Source of the DNA: Streptomyces radicis | GTDB lineage: Bacteria; Actinomycetota; Actinomycetes; Streptomycetales; Streptomycetaceae | Length of the DNA: 64,000 bases | Reading direction: 5' to 3' | Assembly (NCBI RefSeq): GCF_003626575.1 | Contig: NZ_RBDY01000001.1 | Coordinates: forward strand, 496,001 to 560,000 | Part shown: positions 43,367 to 51,020 of the stretch, in pieces | How the letters are laid out: each line of letters opens with the position of its first letter | Numbering within the stretch: position 1 is the first letter of the stretch | Position numbers and translations under genes: made by a program | Notes under the pieces: generated by a model | Databases searched by the model: none | Told to the model about the DNA's origin: nothing | Seen by the model: the letters and a program-made list of their open reading frames with translations, nothing else

Positions 43367-44255
43367 GAACTCCTGACGAAATGATCTTCGAGGTGGTTGG
43401 ATCACTCCGGGACTGATGATCCGGGGGTGTGGGGTGGCTCGGCCGAAGCCGTGGGAAGTCGATGACGAGCTGTGGGCTGTGATTGAGCCGCTGCTGCCGA
43501 AGGTGGAGCGTCGGACCCGACATCCCGGGCGCAAGCGGCGTCCGGACCGGCTGGTGTTCCAGGGCATCCTGTTCGTCCCGCACACCGGTGTCGCCTGGGA
43601 ACACCTGCCGCAGGAGCTCGGCTTCGGGTCGGGCATGACCTGCTGGCGCCGCCTGGCCGAGTGGACCGAGGCCGGGGTATGGCCCCGGCTCCACGAGGTC
43701 CTTCTCGCCGAGCTCCGCGGCGCGAACGCCCTGGACTTCTCCCGTGCTGCGGTCGACGGCTCCCACATCCGGGCGTTAAAGGGGGGAGCCAAGACCGGAC
43801 GAAGTCCTGTCGACCGGGGCAGGACGGGCAGCAAACACCATCTGATCACCGGCGCCACCGGCATCCCGCTCGCCGCCACCCTGACCGGCGGCAACCGCAA
43901 CGACGTCACCGAAGTCATCCCGCTCCTCCGGGCCGTGCCGCCCGTGCGCGGCAAGCGCGGCCGGCCCCGGCGCCGACCGGACGTCGTGCTGGGAGACCGC
44001 AGCTACGACCACGACAAGTACCGCCGCCTGGTCCGAGACCTCGGCGTGAGACCGCTGATCGCCCGCCGCCGCACCGAGCATGGCTCAGGGCTCGGTGCCC
44101 AGCGCCGGGTCGTGGAGCGCGCGTTCGCCCACCTGCACTGGTTCCGTCGCCTGCGGATCCGTTGGGAGATACGTGACGACATCCACGAAGCCTTGCTCAC
44201 CCTGGGATGCGCACTCATCTGCTGGCGACGCCTGAAGGTGTCCCGGTAGGAGTTC
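43367..44255 (+). mobile_element. IS5-family insertion sequence, intact
   Basis: About 889 bp. The left end is GAACTCCTGACG and the right end is AGGAGTTC, which reads GAACTCCTACCG on the complement: eight perfect terminal bases, then imperfect. It contains one full-length transposase. Flanking trinucleotides TAA (left) and TCA (right) both fit the TNA target of the IS5 group but are not identical, so a clean target duplication is not seen. The right end abuts the stop codon of the enoyl-CoA hydratase gene. Confidence 0.8.
43416..44249 (+). CDS. IS5-family DDE transposase
   Basis: A 277-residue single-frame transposase. The N-terminal helical DNA-binding part is WEVDDELWAVIEPLLPKVER and ends RRLAEWTEAGVWPRLHEVLL. 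Catalytic residues of the DDE domain are the Asp in AAVDGSHIRALKGG, the Asp in VVLGDRSYDHDKYRR and the Glu in QRRVVERAFAHLHWFRRLRI, the last in the usual YREK-like position of IS5. A second possible start is GTG 43434. No frameshift or stop is seen, so the copy may be active. Confidence 0.92.
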   Translation: MIRGCGVARPKPWEVDDELWAVIEPLLPKVERRTRHPGRKRRPDRLVFQGILFVPHTGVAWEHLPQELGFGSGMTCWRRLAEWTEAGVWPRLHEVLLAELRGANALDFSRAAVDGSHIRALKGGAKTGRSPVDRGRTGSKHHLITGATGIPLAATLTGGNRNDVTEVIPLLRAVPPVRGKRGRPRRRPDVVLGDRSYDHDKYRRLVRDLGVRPLIARRRTEHGSGLGAQRRVVERAFAHLHWFRRLRIRWEIRDDIHEALLTLGCALICWRRLKVSR

Positions 44256-45095
44256 TCAGGTGATGTCGTCGACAAGAGCCTCAAGGTGGCGCTCTCCGTC
44301 GCGGGTGTGTGCGCCGGCGGCCAGTGCAGCCTTGGCAAGACGGGCCGCAGCGGGCTCACTGAAGAGTCCGCTGAGGAGCTCGTTGGCCTTCCGCAGGCCG
44401 TGAGTGGTCGACTCGACCGCGGTGTCGACCGCTTCGGTCGCGGCGCGGGCGACACCGGGCGGCAGAGCGGCGATGCGGGCGGCGAGGGTGTCGACGACGT
44501 GGTCGAGCTCGGTGTCCGGCACGGCCCGGTTCACCCATCCGATCCGTTCCGCGGTCGCGGCATCGATCAGCTGCCCGCCAAGGATGATCTCCAGGGTGCG
44601 TGCGCGACCCACGAGACCGGGCAGGTATGCAGTGCCTCCCGCGCCCGGGATGATTCCCAGCTGGCACTCCATCTGGGCCATTCCGGCGCGCTCGAGCGAT
44701 GCGAACCGCATGTCCATCGCGGACAGCAGTTCCGCACCGCCGCCGCGTGCCAGTCCGCGGAGCTTGGCGATGGTGATCTGCGGCAGCGACCGGATGCGTT
44801 CATGGAGCCGCATCATCGGGTTGAGGGACTGGTCTTGTTCGGGCGCAATGGGGAGGGCGACGAATGTCGCGGGGTCGTCGGCGGTCGTCATGTCGCCGTG
44901 CGCGACGAAGAAGTCCGGGTCCGCGCTGTCAAAAACGATCACCCGGATGTCGTGGTCGCCGGACATGGCGTCCGCGAACCGGTCCAGGTCCGTCATCAGG
45001 GCGGCATCGAGCAGATTGATGGGAGGGTTGTCGATCACGACGTGCGCCACGCCGCTGGTGAGAGAGATCTTGAGGGTCGAGTACGCGTCAGTCAT
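44256..45095 (-). CDS. Enoyl-CoA hydratase/isomerase family protein
   Basis: A 279-residue crotonase-fold protein. The CoA-binding and oxyanion segments are visible: AHVVIDNPPINLLDAALMTD, LRGLARGGGAELLSAMDMRF and QLGIIPGAGGTAYLPGLVGR. The first catalytic Glu position is Glu in GGGAEL and the second is occupied by Gly/Ala (PGAGGT), so hydratase activity is uncertain and isomerase or hydrolase action is possible. Start at 45095 (MTDAYST). Its stop codon touches the right end of the insertion sequence. Divergent from the HxlR gene with an inverted repeat between them. Confidence 0.87.
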   Translation of the reverse strand: MTDAYSTLKISLTSGVAHVVIDNPPINLLDAALMTDLDRFADAMSGDHDIRVIVFDSADPDFFVAHGDMTTADDPATFVALPIAPEQDQSLNPMMRLHERIRSLPQITIAKLRGLARGGGAELLSAMDMRFASLERAGMAQMECQLGIIPGAGGTAYLPGLVGRARTLEIILGGQLIDAATAERIGWVNRAVPDTELDHVVDTLAARIAALPPGVARAATEAVDTAVESTTHGLRKANELLSGLFSEPAAARLAKAALAAGAHTRDGERHLEALVDDIT

Positions 45096-45123
45096 GATTC
45101 CCGTCTTCACGCCTGGGCAGCAG

Positions 45124-45154
45124 GTATCCGATGTATATCTAGTAGTACGGATAC
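45124..45154. promoter_or_regulatory. Inverted repeat GTATCCG...CGGATAC (probable HxlR operator)
   Basis: Seven-base perfect arms at 45124-45130 and 45148-45154 in the divergent space between the hydratase and HxlR genes, with an AT-rich centre (ATGTATATCTAGTAGTA). HxlR-type regulators bind such sites to control themselves and the divergent gene. Confidence 0.7.
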
Positions 45155-45190
45155 ACTTCAACGAAATCAGGTATCGCGAGGGAGACCGAC

Positions 45191-45550
45191 GTGCCCGAAG
45201 TGGAGCTCAACGGCAACGGCCGGCAGTTGCTGGACCAACTCTTCGACAAGTGGTCCTTGCTGGTACTGGCCGCACTGTGCGACCGCCCCCGACGCTTCAA
45301 CGAACTCCGGCAACACATGCCCGCTGTCACCCCGAAGTCACTGACCACATGCCTGCGGCGACTGGAGCGCAACGGCATGGTCGAGCGAACGGTCGTGTCC
45401 ACGGAACCGGTGGCGATCGAATACCGCATCACCCCCCTGGGCCGGACCCTTCGGCCCCCTGTGCACGCCGTGCTGGAATGGGCCGTCGATCACCTCGACG
45501 CGGTCGAAGCCGCCCGCTGTCACTACGACGAGCGACGTGTGGACAAGTGA
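45191..45550 (+). CDS. HxlR-family transcriptional regulator
   Basis: A 119-residue winged-helix protein. Motifs are LLDQLFDKWSLLVLAALCDR, RRFNELRQHMPAVTPKSLTT and the wing VVSTEPVAIEYRITPLGRTL, all characteristic of HxlR. GTG start at 45191 with AGGGAG upstream. The codon usage is slightly less GC-biased than neighbours. It lies between an intact insertion sequence and a second IS end, so the pair hydratase-HxlR may have arrived by transfer. Confidence 0.92.
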   Translation: MPEVELNGNGRQLLDQLFDKWSLLVLAALCDRPRRFNELRQHMPAVTPKSLTTCLRRLERNGMVERTVVSTEPVAIEYRITPLGRTLRPPVHAVLEWAVDHLDAVEAARCHYDERRVDK

Positions 45551-45689
45551 CATCACGGCATGTCTCGCACAGGACGACGCCGTTCACCTCAACGGTCACC
45601 CAGCCGATCCGGGCCAGCGCCCAGGGCTCATCCACGAACCTGCTCGCCCGGCCCTCGCCGCACCGTCGCGACACTCTCGGTGAACTGCT

Positions 45690-45732
45690 GCTCGACAGCC
45701 GCTATCGCCTGAAGGTATTTCGATAGGAGTTC
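45690..45732 (+). mobile_element. Right-end remnant of a related IS5-type element
   Basis: CGCCTGAAGGTATTTCGATA then GGAGTTC matches 22 of 27 bases of the right end of the intact element (CGCCTGAAGGTGTCCCGGTA then GGAGTTC), including codons for RLKVxR and the stop. No matching left part is recognisable in 45551-45690, which otherwise shows no gene. Confidence 0.6.
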
Positions 45733-45737
45733 CAAGT

Positions 45738-46035
45738 GTCAGATAAGGACCGGCCCGCTACCTGAGCTCAACGTGCGCGCGGTGAACGACGAGAGCGGCG
45801 GCCAGGGCAGGCCCGAAGGGTGCGCGCCACCCCAGCCCACCACACAGAGACCGGCCACCAGCAAAGCGGCATCCGCTGCGCCCGGCTGGCGAACGGTCCC
45901 GGCCAGCGACGAGACGGACCGGTTACCGGGGCGGCCGCTCACCCGAGGCCCCCTCCCCCGTAGGTGCCAGCCCTGACCCGAACCCACCACGAAACCGACC
46001 AACCGGCGGACGGCGAACGGGAGGACGTCCAGCCA
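45738..46035 (-). repeat. Dispersed non-coding repeat, copy C (longest)
   Basis: On the complement it carries every block seen in the other copies in order: CCGCCGGTTGGTCGGTTTCG, GCACCTACGGGGGAGGGGGC, GGCCGGGACCGTTCGCC, GGTGGCGCGCACCCTTCGGG and, at its outer end, GGTAGCGGGCCGGTCC. It fills the gap before the convergent copper-protein gene (ends 46112) and is inverted relative to copy B across the mobile zone. Confidence 0.75.
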
Positions 46036-46111
46036 TGAGCCGCCGTCGCCAAGCCCCCGACCCGCGAGGGGGCACGCCGTCCTCCCGGCCGACGCGCCCC
46101 CGCGCACCCGC

Positions 46112-46522
46112 TCAGCCCATCGCCCGCAGAAGATCGTTGCAGGCCTGCTCGCACCGCCGACACGCCTCCGCGCACACCCGGCAGTGCTCATGCGCGTCCG
46201 CGTGCCGCGCGCACTCGTCGCCGCACGCCCTGCACGCCATCGCGCACGCCTCCAACTGCGCCCGCGTGAGATTGGCGTCGTAGCCGGTGTGGCGCGAGAG
46301 CAGGCGCCCCGTCGTCTCGCAGATGTCCGCGCAGTCGAGGTCCGTGCGGATGCAGGTGCGCAGCTCGGCCACGCGTTCCTCGGAGAGGCACGCGTCCGCG
46401 CACGCCGTACACGTCTGCGCGCAGGCGAAGCACTCCTCGATGCAGCGGGCCAGGGCCTGGCGGTCGATCCGGCCCAGATCGGCCGGGTAGGTGTCCAGCA
46501 TCTCCTTCACAGGAGCGGTCAT
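46112..46522 (-). CDS. Csp3-like four-helix copper-storage protein (DUF326)
   Basis: A 136-residue Cys-rich protein with 18 Cys in CxxC/CxxxC spacing along four helices (CIEECFACAQTCTACADAC; CAMACRACGDEC; CRVCAEACRRCEQAC). Csp3 proteins have this number and pattern; their four-helix bundle holds many Cu(I) ions in its core. There is no signal peptide or Tat motif, so it is the cytosolic type. GGAAGGA precedes ATG 46522. No CsoR, CopZ or copper ATPase gene is adjacent. Confidence 0.92.
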   Translation of the reverse strand: MTAPVKEMLDTYPADLGRIDRQALARCIEECFACAQTCTACADACLSEERVAELRTCIRTDLDCADICETTGRLLSRHTGYDANLTRAQLEACAMACRACGDECARHADAHEHCRVCAEACRRCEQACNDLLRAMG

Positions 46523-46685
46523 CGGTGTCGTCCTTCCGTCGTGCGCGGGGAGGGCCGACGCCCTGACGGCGCACCGGTCCGCTCCTCGGACACCGCCATG
46601 GGTAACACCTCGACCGCCGTTCGAACCCCGCGACACCCACGCGCCAGGCCCCGATCCCCGGTTTCGCGTAGCCGCCGCGAAACGC

Positions 46686-46707
46686 ATTCGACGATCCGTT
46701 GTCGAAT
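46686..46707. promoter_or_regulatory. Inverted repeat ATTCGAC...GTCGAAT upstream of the cellulase gene
   Basis: Seven-base perfect arms separated by eight bases (GATCCGTT), in the 411-bp divergent region between the copper protein and the cellulase. It does not match the CebR palindrome TGGGAGCGCTCCCA. A TTGACG at 46827 may be part of the cellulase promoter. Nothing else recognised between 46523 and 46933. Confidence 0.45.
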
Positions 46708-46933
46708 TTCCTTCGACGGTCATGAGCTGCGGAAATGGAGCGCATCGGTCCGCCGGGCCCCGGGTGGGAAAGCGGCAGGGCGGAAAGCCGGGCAATCCGT
46801 GTCCGTTTCCCGGCCTTGTGTGATTGACGTGTTACTGCCAATATCGCGGCGGGCGGTGCCGGGACGCGCCGCCGTCGGCCGGGCGTTCCCGCGCGGCCTT
46901 CTTCGCCGTTTTCGCGTGAATTCGAGGAGTGTC

Positions 46934-48670
46934 ATGGCCTTTCGGCATGGCAGCAAGGGAACGTCGCGCCGGTGGGTCGGCCTGGTGGTCGGCGGCCTGC
47001 TCGCGCTGCTCGTCGGACCTGGCGCGGTGGCCCAGGGTGCGGCCGCCGCGGAGCCCTCCGCCGTCCGGGGTGCCGGGGACACCCGGGCCGCCATGGACGC
47101 GGTCGCGGCGATGCAGCCGGGCTGGAACCTCGGCAACTCGCTCGACGCCACCGGCGGCGACGAGACCTCGTGGGGCAACCCCCGCGTCACCGAGGAGCTG
47201 CTCGACAACATCAGGGCCCAGGGCTTCAACTCGATCCGCCTCCCCGTGACCTGGACCCAGCGCCTGGCGCCCGACCACACCATCGACCCCGCCCATCTCG
47301 ACCGCGTCGAGGAGATCGTCGACTGGGCCCTCGCGGACGGCTTCCATGTCATGCTCAACATCCACCACGACTCGTGGGAGTGGATCGCGGACATGCCCGC
47401 CGACCGCGCGGGCGTGCTCGCCCGCTACGAGGCCATCTGGACGCAGCTGGCCGACAGGTTCCGTGACGCCGACCCGCGGCTGACGTTCGAGAGCGTCAAC
47501 GAGCCGCAGTTCAATGGGAGTTCGGGCGACGCCGAGAACGCCGAGCTGCTCGATGTGCTCAACACCTCCTTCCACCGCGTCGTGCGCGACTCCGGCGGCG
47601 GCAACGCCACCCGCCTCCTCGTCCTGCCGAGCCTGCACACGTCGGCCGAGCAGCCGCGCCTGGACGAGCTCGCCGCCACGTTCGACGCACTCGACGACCC
47701 GAACCTCATCGCCACGGTGCACTACTACGGCTACTGGCCGTTCAGCGTGAACGTCGCGGGCGGGACGCGATTCGACGACACCGCGACGGCCGATCTCACC
47801 GGGGCGTTCGACCGCGTTCACGACACCTTTGTCGCCCGTGGCATTCCGGTGATCATCGGCGAATACGGGCTGCTCGGATTCGACCGGCACACCGGCACCA
47901 TTCAGCAGGGCGAGAAGCTGAAATTCTTCGAATTCCTCGGCCACTACGCCCGCGCCAAGAACATCACCACGATGCTGTGGGACAACGGCCAGCATTTCCA
48001 GCGGACCGGATTCCGGTGGAACGACCCCGAGCTGTTCGCGCAGATCGCGTCGAGCTGGACCACCAGGTCGGGCACGGCCTCGTCCGACCAGGTCTTCAGC
48101 GCCCGCTCCGCGCCCATCGCCGACGCGTCGCTCACGCTGCACCCCAACGGGACGACGTTCACCGGGCTCTGGCACGGCGACACCGAGCTGACCAGGGGCG
48201 CCGACTACACGGTCGAGGGCGACCGGCTCACGCTCACCGCCGCCGCGCTCACCCGGCTCAGCGGCGACCGCGAGTACGGCGTGAACGCGGTGCTGCACGC
48301 GCGCTTCTCCTCTGGGGTGCCCTGGCGGATCGACCTGATCACCCATGACACGCCGGTGCTCGGCGCGGCGACCGGGACCACGAGCGCGTTCGCCGTCCCC
48401 ACCGACTTCCGCGGCGACCGGCTCGCCACGATGGAGGCCGTGTACGACGACGGCACCAACGCGGGCCCCCACGACTGGACGCCCTTCAAGGAGTTCGACC
48501 GCGCGTTCGCCCCCGACTACGACGCGGGCGCCACGACGCTGACCCCCGAGTTCTTCGCCGAGGTCGACGACGGCTCGCGCGTGACGCTGACGTTCCACTA
48601 CTGGAGCGGGACGACGGTGACCTATCACGTCACCCGCTCGGGCACCTCCGTCACCGGCGCCCCGGCCTGA
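46934..48670 (+). CDS. Secreted GH5 endoglucanase (cellulase) with X2 module
   Basis: A 578-residue secreted enzyme. A signal peptide (RRWVGLVVGGLLALLVGPGA) is followed by the GH5 barrel (about 55-370): MQPGWNLGNSLDATGGDETS, RLPVTWTQRL, NIHHDSWEW, acid/base Glu in FESVNEPQFNG, TVHYYGYWPFS, nucleophile Glu in VIIGEYGLLGF and MLWDNGQHF. The C-terminal part (about 390-480) is an X2/CBM_X2 Ig-like module (LHPNGTTFTGLWHGDTELTR), then a second beta domain ending in YHVTRSGTSVTG. GAGGAG precedes ATG 46934. It cleaves internal beta-1,4-glucan bonds. Confidence 0.94.
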   Translation: MAFRHGSKGTSRRWVGLVVGGLLALLVGPGAVAQGAAAAEPSAVRGAGDTRAAMDAVAAMQPGWNLGNSLDATGGDETSWGNPRVTEELLDNIRAQGFNSIRLPVTWTQRLAPDHTIDPAHLDRVEEIVDWALADGFHVMLNIHHDSWEWIADMPADRAGVLARYEAIWTQLADRFRDADPRLTFESVNEPQFNGSSGDAENAELLDVLNTSFHRVVRDSGGGNATRLLVLPSLHTSAEQPRLDELAATFDALDDPNLIATVHYYGYWPFSVNVAGGTRFDDTATADLTGAFDRVHDTFVARGIPVIIGEYGLLGFDRHTGTIQQGEKLKFFEFLGHYARAKNITTMLWDNGQHFQRTGFRWNDPELFAQIASSWTTRSGTASSDQVFSARSAPIADASLTLHPNGTTFTGLWHGDTELTRGADYTVEGDRLTLTAAALTRLSGDREYGVNAVLHARFSSGVPWRIDLITHDTPVLGAATGTTSAFAVPTDFRGDRLATMEAVYDDGTNAGPHDWTPFKEFDRAFAPDYDAGATTLTPEFFAEVDDGSRVTLTFHYWSGTTVTYHVTRSGTSVTGAPA

Positions 48671-48702
48671 CCCTGGTCAGAGCGCCGGGTCAGGACGCCG
48701 GG

Positions 48703-49539
48703 TCAGGGGGACAGGAGGCGGCGGGCCCTGCGGACGACGGCCTCGTCGACCATGCGGCCCCGGTCGTCCAGGATCACGCCTTCGGCGGTCGCGTCGAAGC
48801 GGGCGACCAGGTCGCGGGCCCTGGCCAGCTCGTCGGGCGTCGGGGTGAACACGTCGTTCACCACCGGGACCTGGGCCGGATGGACACACGTCCTGCCGTG
48901 GAAGCCGAGCCGCTTGAAGGCCACGGTGCCCCGGCGCAGCGCGTCGAGGTCGCGCACGTCGGTCGAGGCCGGGGCCAGCGGGGCGGCGAGACCGGCCGCG
49001 GCCGAGACCAGGACGGCTTGCGAGCGGACCCACAGCAGCTCGGGCTCGCCGGGCCCCGGGTCGACGCCGAGGTCGGCGCGCAGGTCGGCCTCGCCGAGCT
49101 GGAGCCTGGCCACCCGGGGGCAACGGGCCAGGTCAGCCGCGGCGAGCACGGCCGCCGCGCTCTCGAGCACCGGGCAGAGCGCCATGCGCTCCGCGCCCGG
49201 AACGCCGTCCAACAGCCCGGCCAGCGCGGCGAGTTCGCGGACGGAGCCCGCCTTGGCGACAAAGAGACCCGTCACCGCGGGGCCCGCCACCGCCCGCAGG
49301 TCGTCATGGCCCCGCTCGCCCGCGTTGATCCGGACCCAGATCCGCGGGCCCGCCGCCGAGGCCGCGGGGCGCGCGGCCAGCCACTCGGCGACGGCGGCGC
49401 GCGCGGACTCCTTCCTCGCGGGCGGAACGGCGTCCTCCAGGTCGAGGATCAGCGCGTCCGCGCCTCGCCGCGTGGCGCCCGAGAGCATCTCGGGCCTGTC
49501 GCCCGGGACATAGAGCGCCGAACGCGTCGCCCCGCCCAT
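48703..49539 (-). CDS. CitE/HpcH-type lyase (citramalyl/malyl-CoA lyase-like)
   Basis: A 278-residue HpcH/HpaI-superfamily protein of the CitE group. Typical blocks: SALYVPGDRPEMLSGA, ADALILDLEDAVPPARKESA, IWVRINAG, ALCPVLESAAAVL and the Mg-binding LGEADLRADLG, then GRTCVHPAQVPVVND. Such enzymes cleave beta-hydroxyacyl-CoA esters (malyl-, citramalyl-CoA) or the citryl group. Last gene of the long minus-strand unit. ATG 49539 has GCGAGGG upstream; a GTG at 49554 overlapping the previous stop is the alternative. It would carry out the retro-aldol step of the pathway. Confidence 0.88.
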   Translation of the reverse strand: MGGATRSALYVPGDRPEMLSGATRRGADALILDLEDAVPPARKESARAAVAEWLAARPAASAAGPRIWVRINAGERGHDDLRAVAGPAVTGLFVAKAGSVRELAALAGLLDGVPGAERMALCPVLESAAAVLAAADLARCPRVARLQLGEADLRADLGVDPGPGEPELLWVRSQAVLVSAAAGLAAPLAPASTDVRDLDALRRGTVAFKRLGFHGRTCVHPAQVPVVNDVFTPTPDELARARDLVARFDATAEGVILDDRGRMVDEAVVRRARRLLSP

Positions 49540-49550
49540 CGCGCCCTCGC

Positions 49551-51020
49551 TCACGGCCTGGCCGAGGGGCGGCTGAGATAGGCGCCCGAGGGCTCGCCGA
49601 CGACCTTCCCCGAGCGGAGCACCCGGCGCCCGCGCAGGAACGTGTCGGTGACCCGGGCGGTCAGCTCGAAGCCCTCGAACGGCGTGTACTCCTGCGTGGA
49701 CTCCGAGTCCGCCGCGCGCACGATCCACGGGTCGTCGTCGGAGACGAGGCAGAAGTCGGCGTCGAGCCCTGGCGCGATGGCCCCCTTGGTGCCGAGGCCG
49801 TAGCGTTGCGCGGGGTTCCACGAGGTCAACGCGGCGATCCTGCCGTAGGACAGGCCGCGCGGAATCCCCTCGGTGACAAGCCCGGGCAGCAGGTACTCGG
49901 CCCCGCCGAAGCCGGACTTGGCGAGGAACACGTCGTCGGCCGGGTCGCCGAACTTCACCTCCTCACGGCAGCACGCGTGGTCGCTGACCACCCAGTCCAC
50001 CGTGCCGTCGAGCACGTACTCCCACAGCGCCTCGACGTCCTCCCTGGGCCGCAGCGGGGGGTTGACCTTGCCGCCGGGGCCCCGCGCGGTGGTGATGTCC
50101 GCGAGCAGGTGGCCGACGGTGACCTCGCGGCGGAAGTCGATGTGCGGGAACGCCCTGCCCATCCGCACGGCCGCGTCGAGGGCCTTGCGCGATGACAGAT
50201 GGAGGAGGTTGATCGTCGGCAGCTCGGTCTCGTGCGCCAGATAGGCGGCGATGGAGACGGCCAGGCCCTCCGAGTGGGGCGGTCGTGAGGCATGGTAGGC
50301 GGCGAGCCCCGACAGGTCCCCGGCCTCCTCCACCATGCGCGTGTAGGCGGTCATGATCTCCGCCGTCTCGCAGTGCAGGGAGAGCGATATCCGGTCGGCC
50401 AGCTCGGGAAAGCGCTCCCTCGCGGCCTGGACGCCGCGCATCACGAACTCGAAGTGCGCGTAGTCGTAGCGCTCGCCCTCGGGCGTCATCAGGAACGAGC
50501 TCTGGTCGGCGGAGCGCCCGTGCAGCCCATGGCTTCCGTAGAACATGAAGATCTTGAACGAGCTGACCCCGAAGTCCTCGATCAGCGCGGGTATCTCGTC
50601 GATGTGGCCCCGGCTCATGGGCGCCAGGTGGAAGCCGTAGTCGACATACGCCCTGCCCTCGGTCGCGGCCAGCACCTCGGGGAAGAACTCCCCATAGGGG
50701 CCACCCTTGTTGAGGTAGTACTGCCCGGTGCGCACATAGCTCAGCGCGGTGGTCACCCCGCCCTGCGCGCTCGCCCGGCTCTCGCTCGCGGCGTCAAGGG
50801 ACAGCTCGTTGTAGATGCCCCAGTGCTGGTGGGCGTCCACGACGCCGGGGAACGCCAACCGCCCCTCGGCGTCCACCACTTCCGCATCCGGGCCAGGGGC
50901 GATCGCCGGGGCGACGCGGGCGACGCGCCCGTCCCGCACCGCGATGTCCGCCTCGCGGGGTCGGTCGTGCTCGTGGCTCACCACGCGGGCGTTCTTGACG
51001 ACGAGATCGAAGCCGGTCAA
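49551..51020 (-). CDS. Dihydropyrimidinase/hydantoinase-type amidohydrolase
   Basis: A 489-residue cyclic amidohydrolase. The binuclear metal site is seen as His64 and His66 (VDAHQHWG), carboxylated Lys156 (SSFKIFMFYG), His in SLHCETAE and LLHLSSRKAL, and Asp in WVVSDHACCR. The usual DxHxH motif is DAHQHW. Family members open hydantoins, dihydropyrimidines, allantoin or dihydroorotate. It overlaps the MmgE/PrpD gene (ATGA) and precedes the CitE-like lyase. Confidence 0.9.
   Translation of the reverse strand: MTGFDLVVKNARVVSHEHDRPREADIAVRDGRVARVAPAIAPGPDAEVVDAEGRLAFPGVVDAHQHWGIYNELSLDAASESRASAQGGVTTALSYVRTGQYYLNKGGPYGEFFPEVLAATEGRAYVDYGFHLAPMSRGHIDEIPALIEDFGVSSFKIFMFYGSHGLHGRSADQSSFLMTPEGERYDYAHFEFVMRGVQAARERFPELADRISLSLHCETAEIMTAYTRMVEEAGDLSGLAAYHASRPPHSEGLAVSIAAYLAHETELPTINLLHLSSRKALDAAVRMGRAFPHIDFRREVTVGHLLADITTARGPGGKVNPPLRPREDVEALWEYVLDGTVDWVVSDHACCREEVKFGDPADDVFLAKSGFGGAEYLLPGLVTEGIPRGLSYGRIAALTSWNPAQRYGLGTKGAIAPGLDADFCLVSDDDPWIVRAADSESTQEYTPFEGFELTARVTDTFLRGRRVLRSGKVVGEPSGAYLSRPSARP

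Noticed and set aside
43364..44258. Target-site duplication of the insertion sequence
   Set aside because: Flanking TAA and TCA both fit TNA but are not identical, so a duplication cannot be claimed.
46832..48628. 598-codon minus-strand frame opposite the cellulase
   Set aside because: The cellulase has a signal peptide, catalytic Glu pair and a ribosome site; the antisense frame has none.
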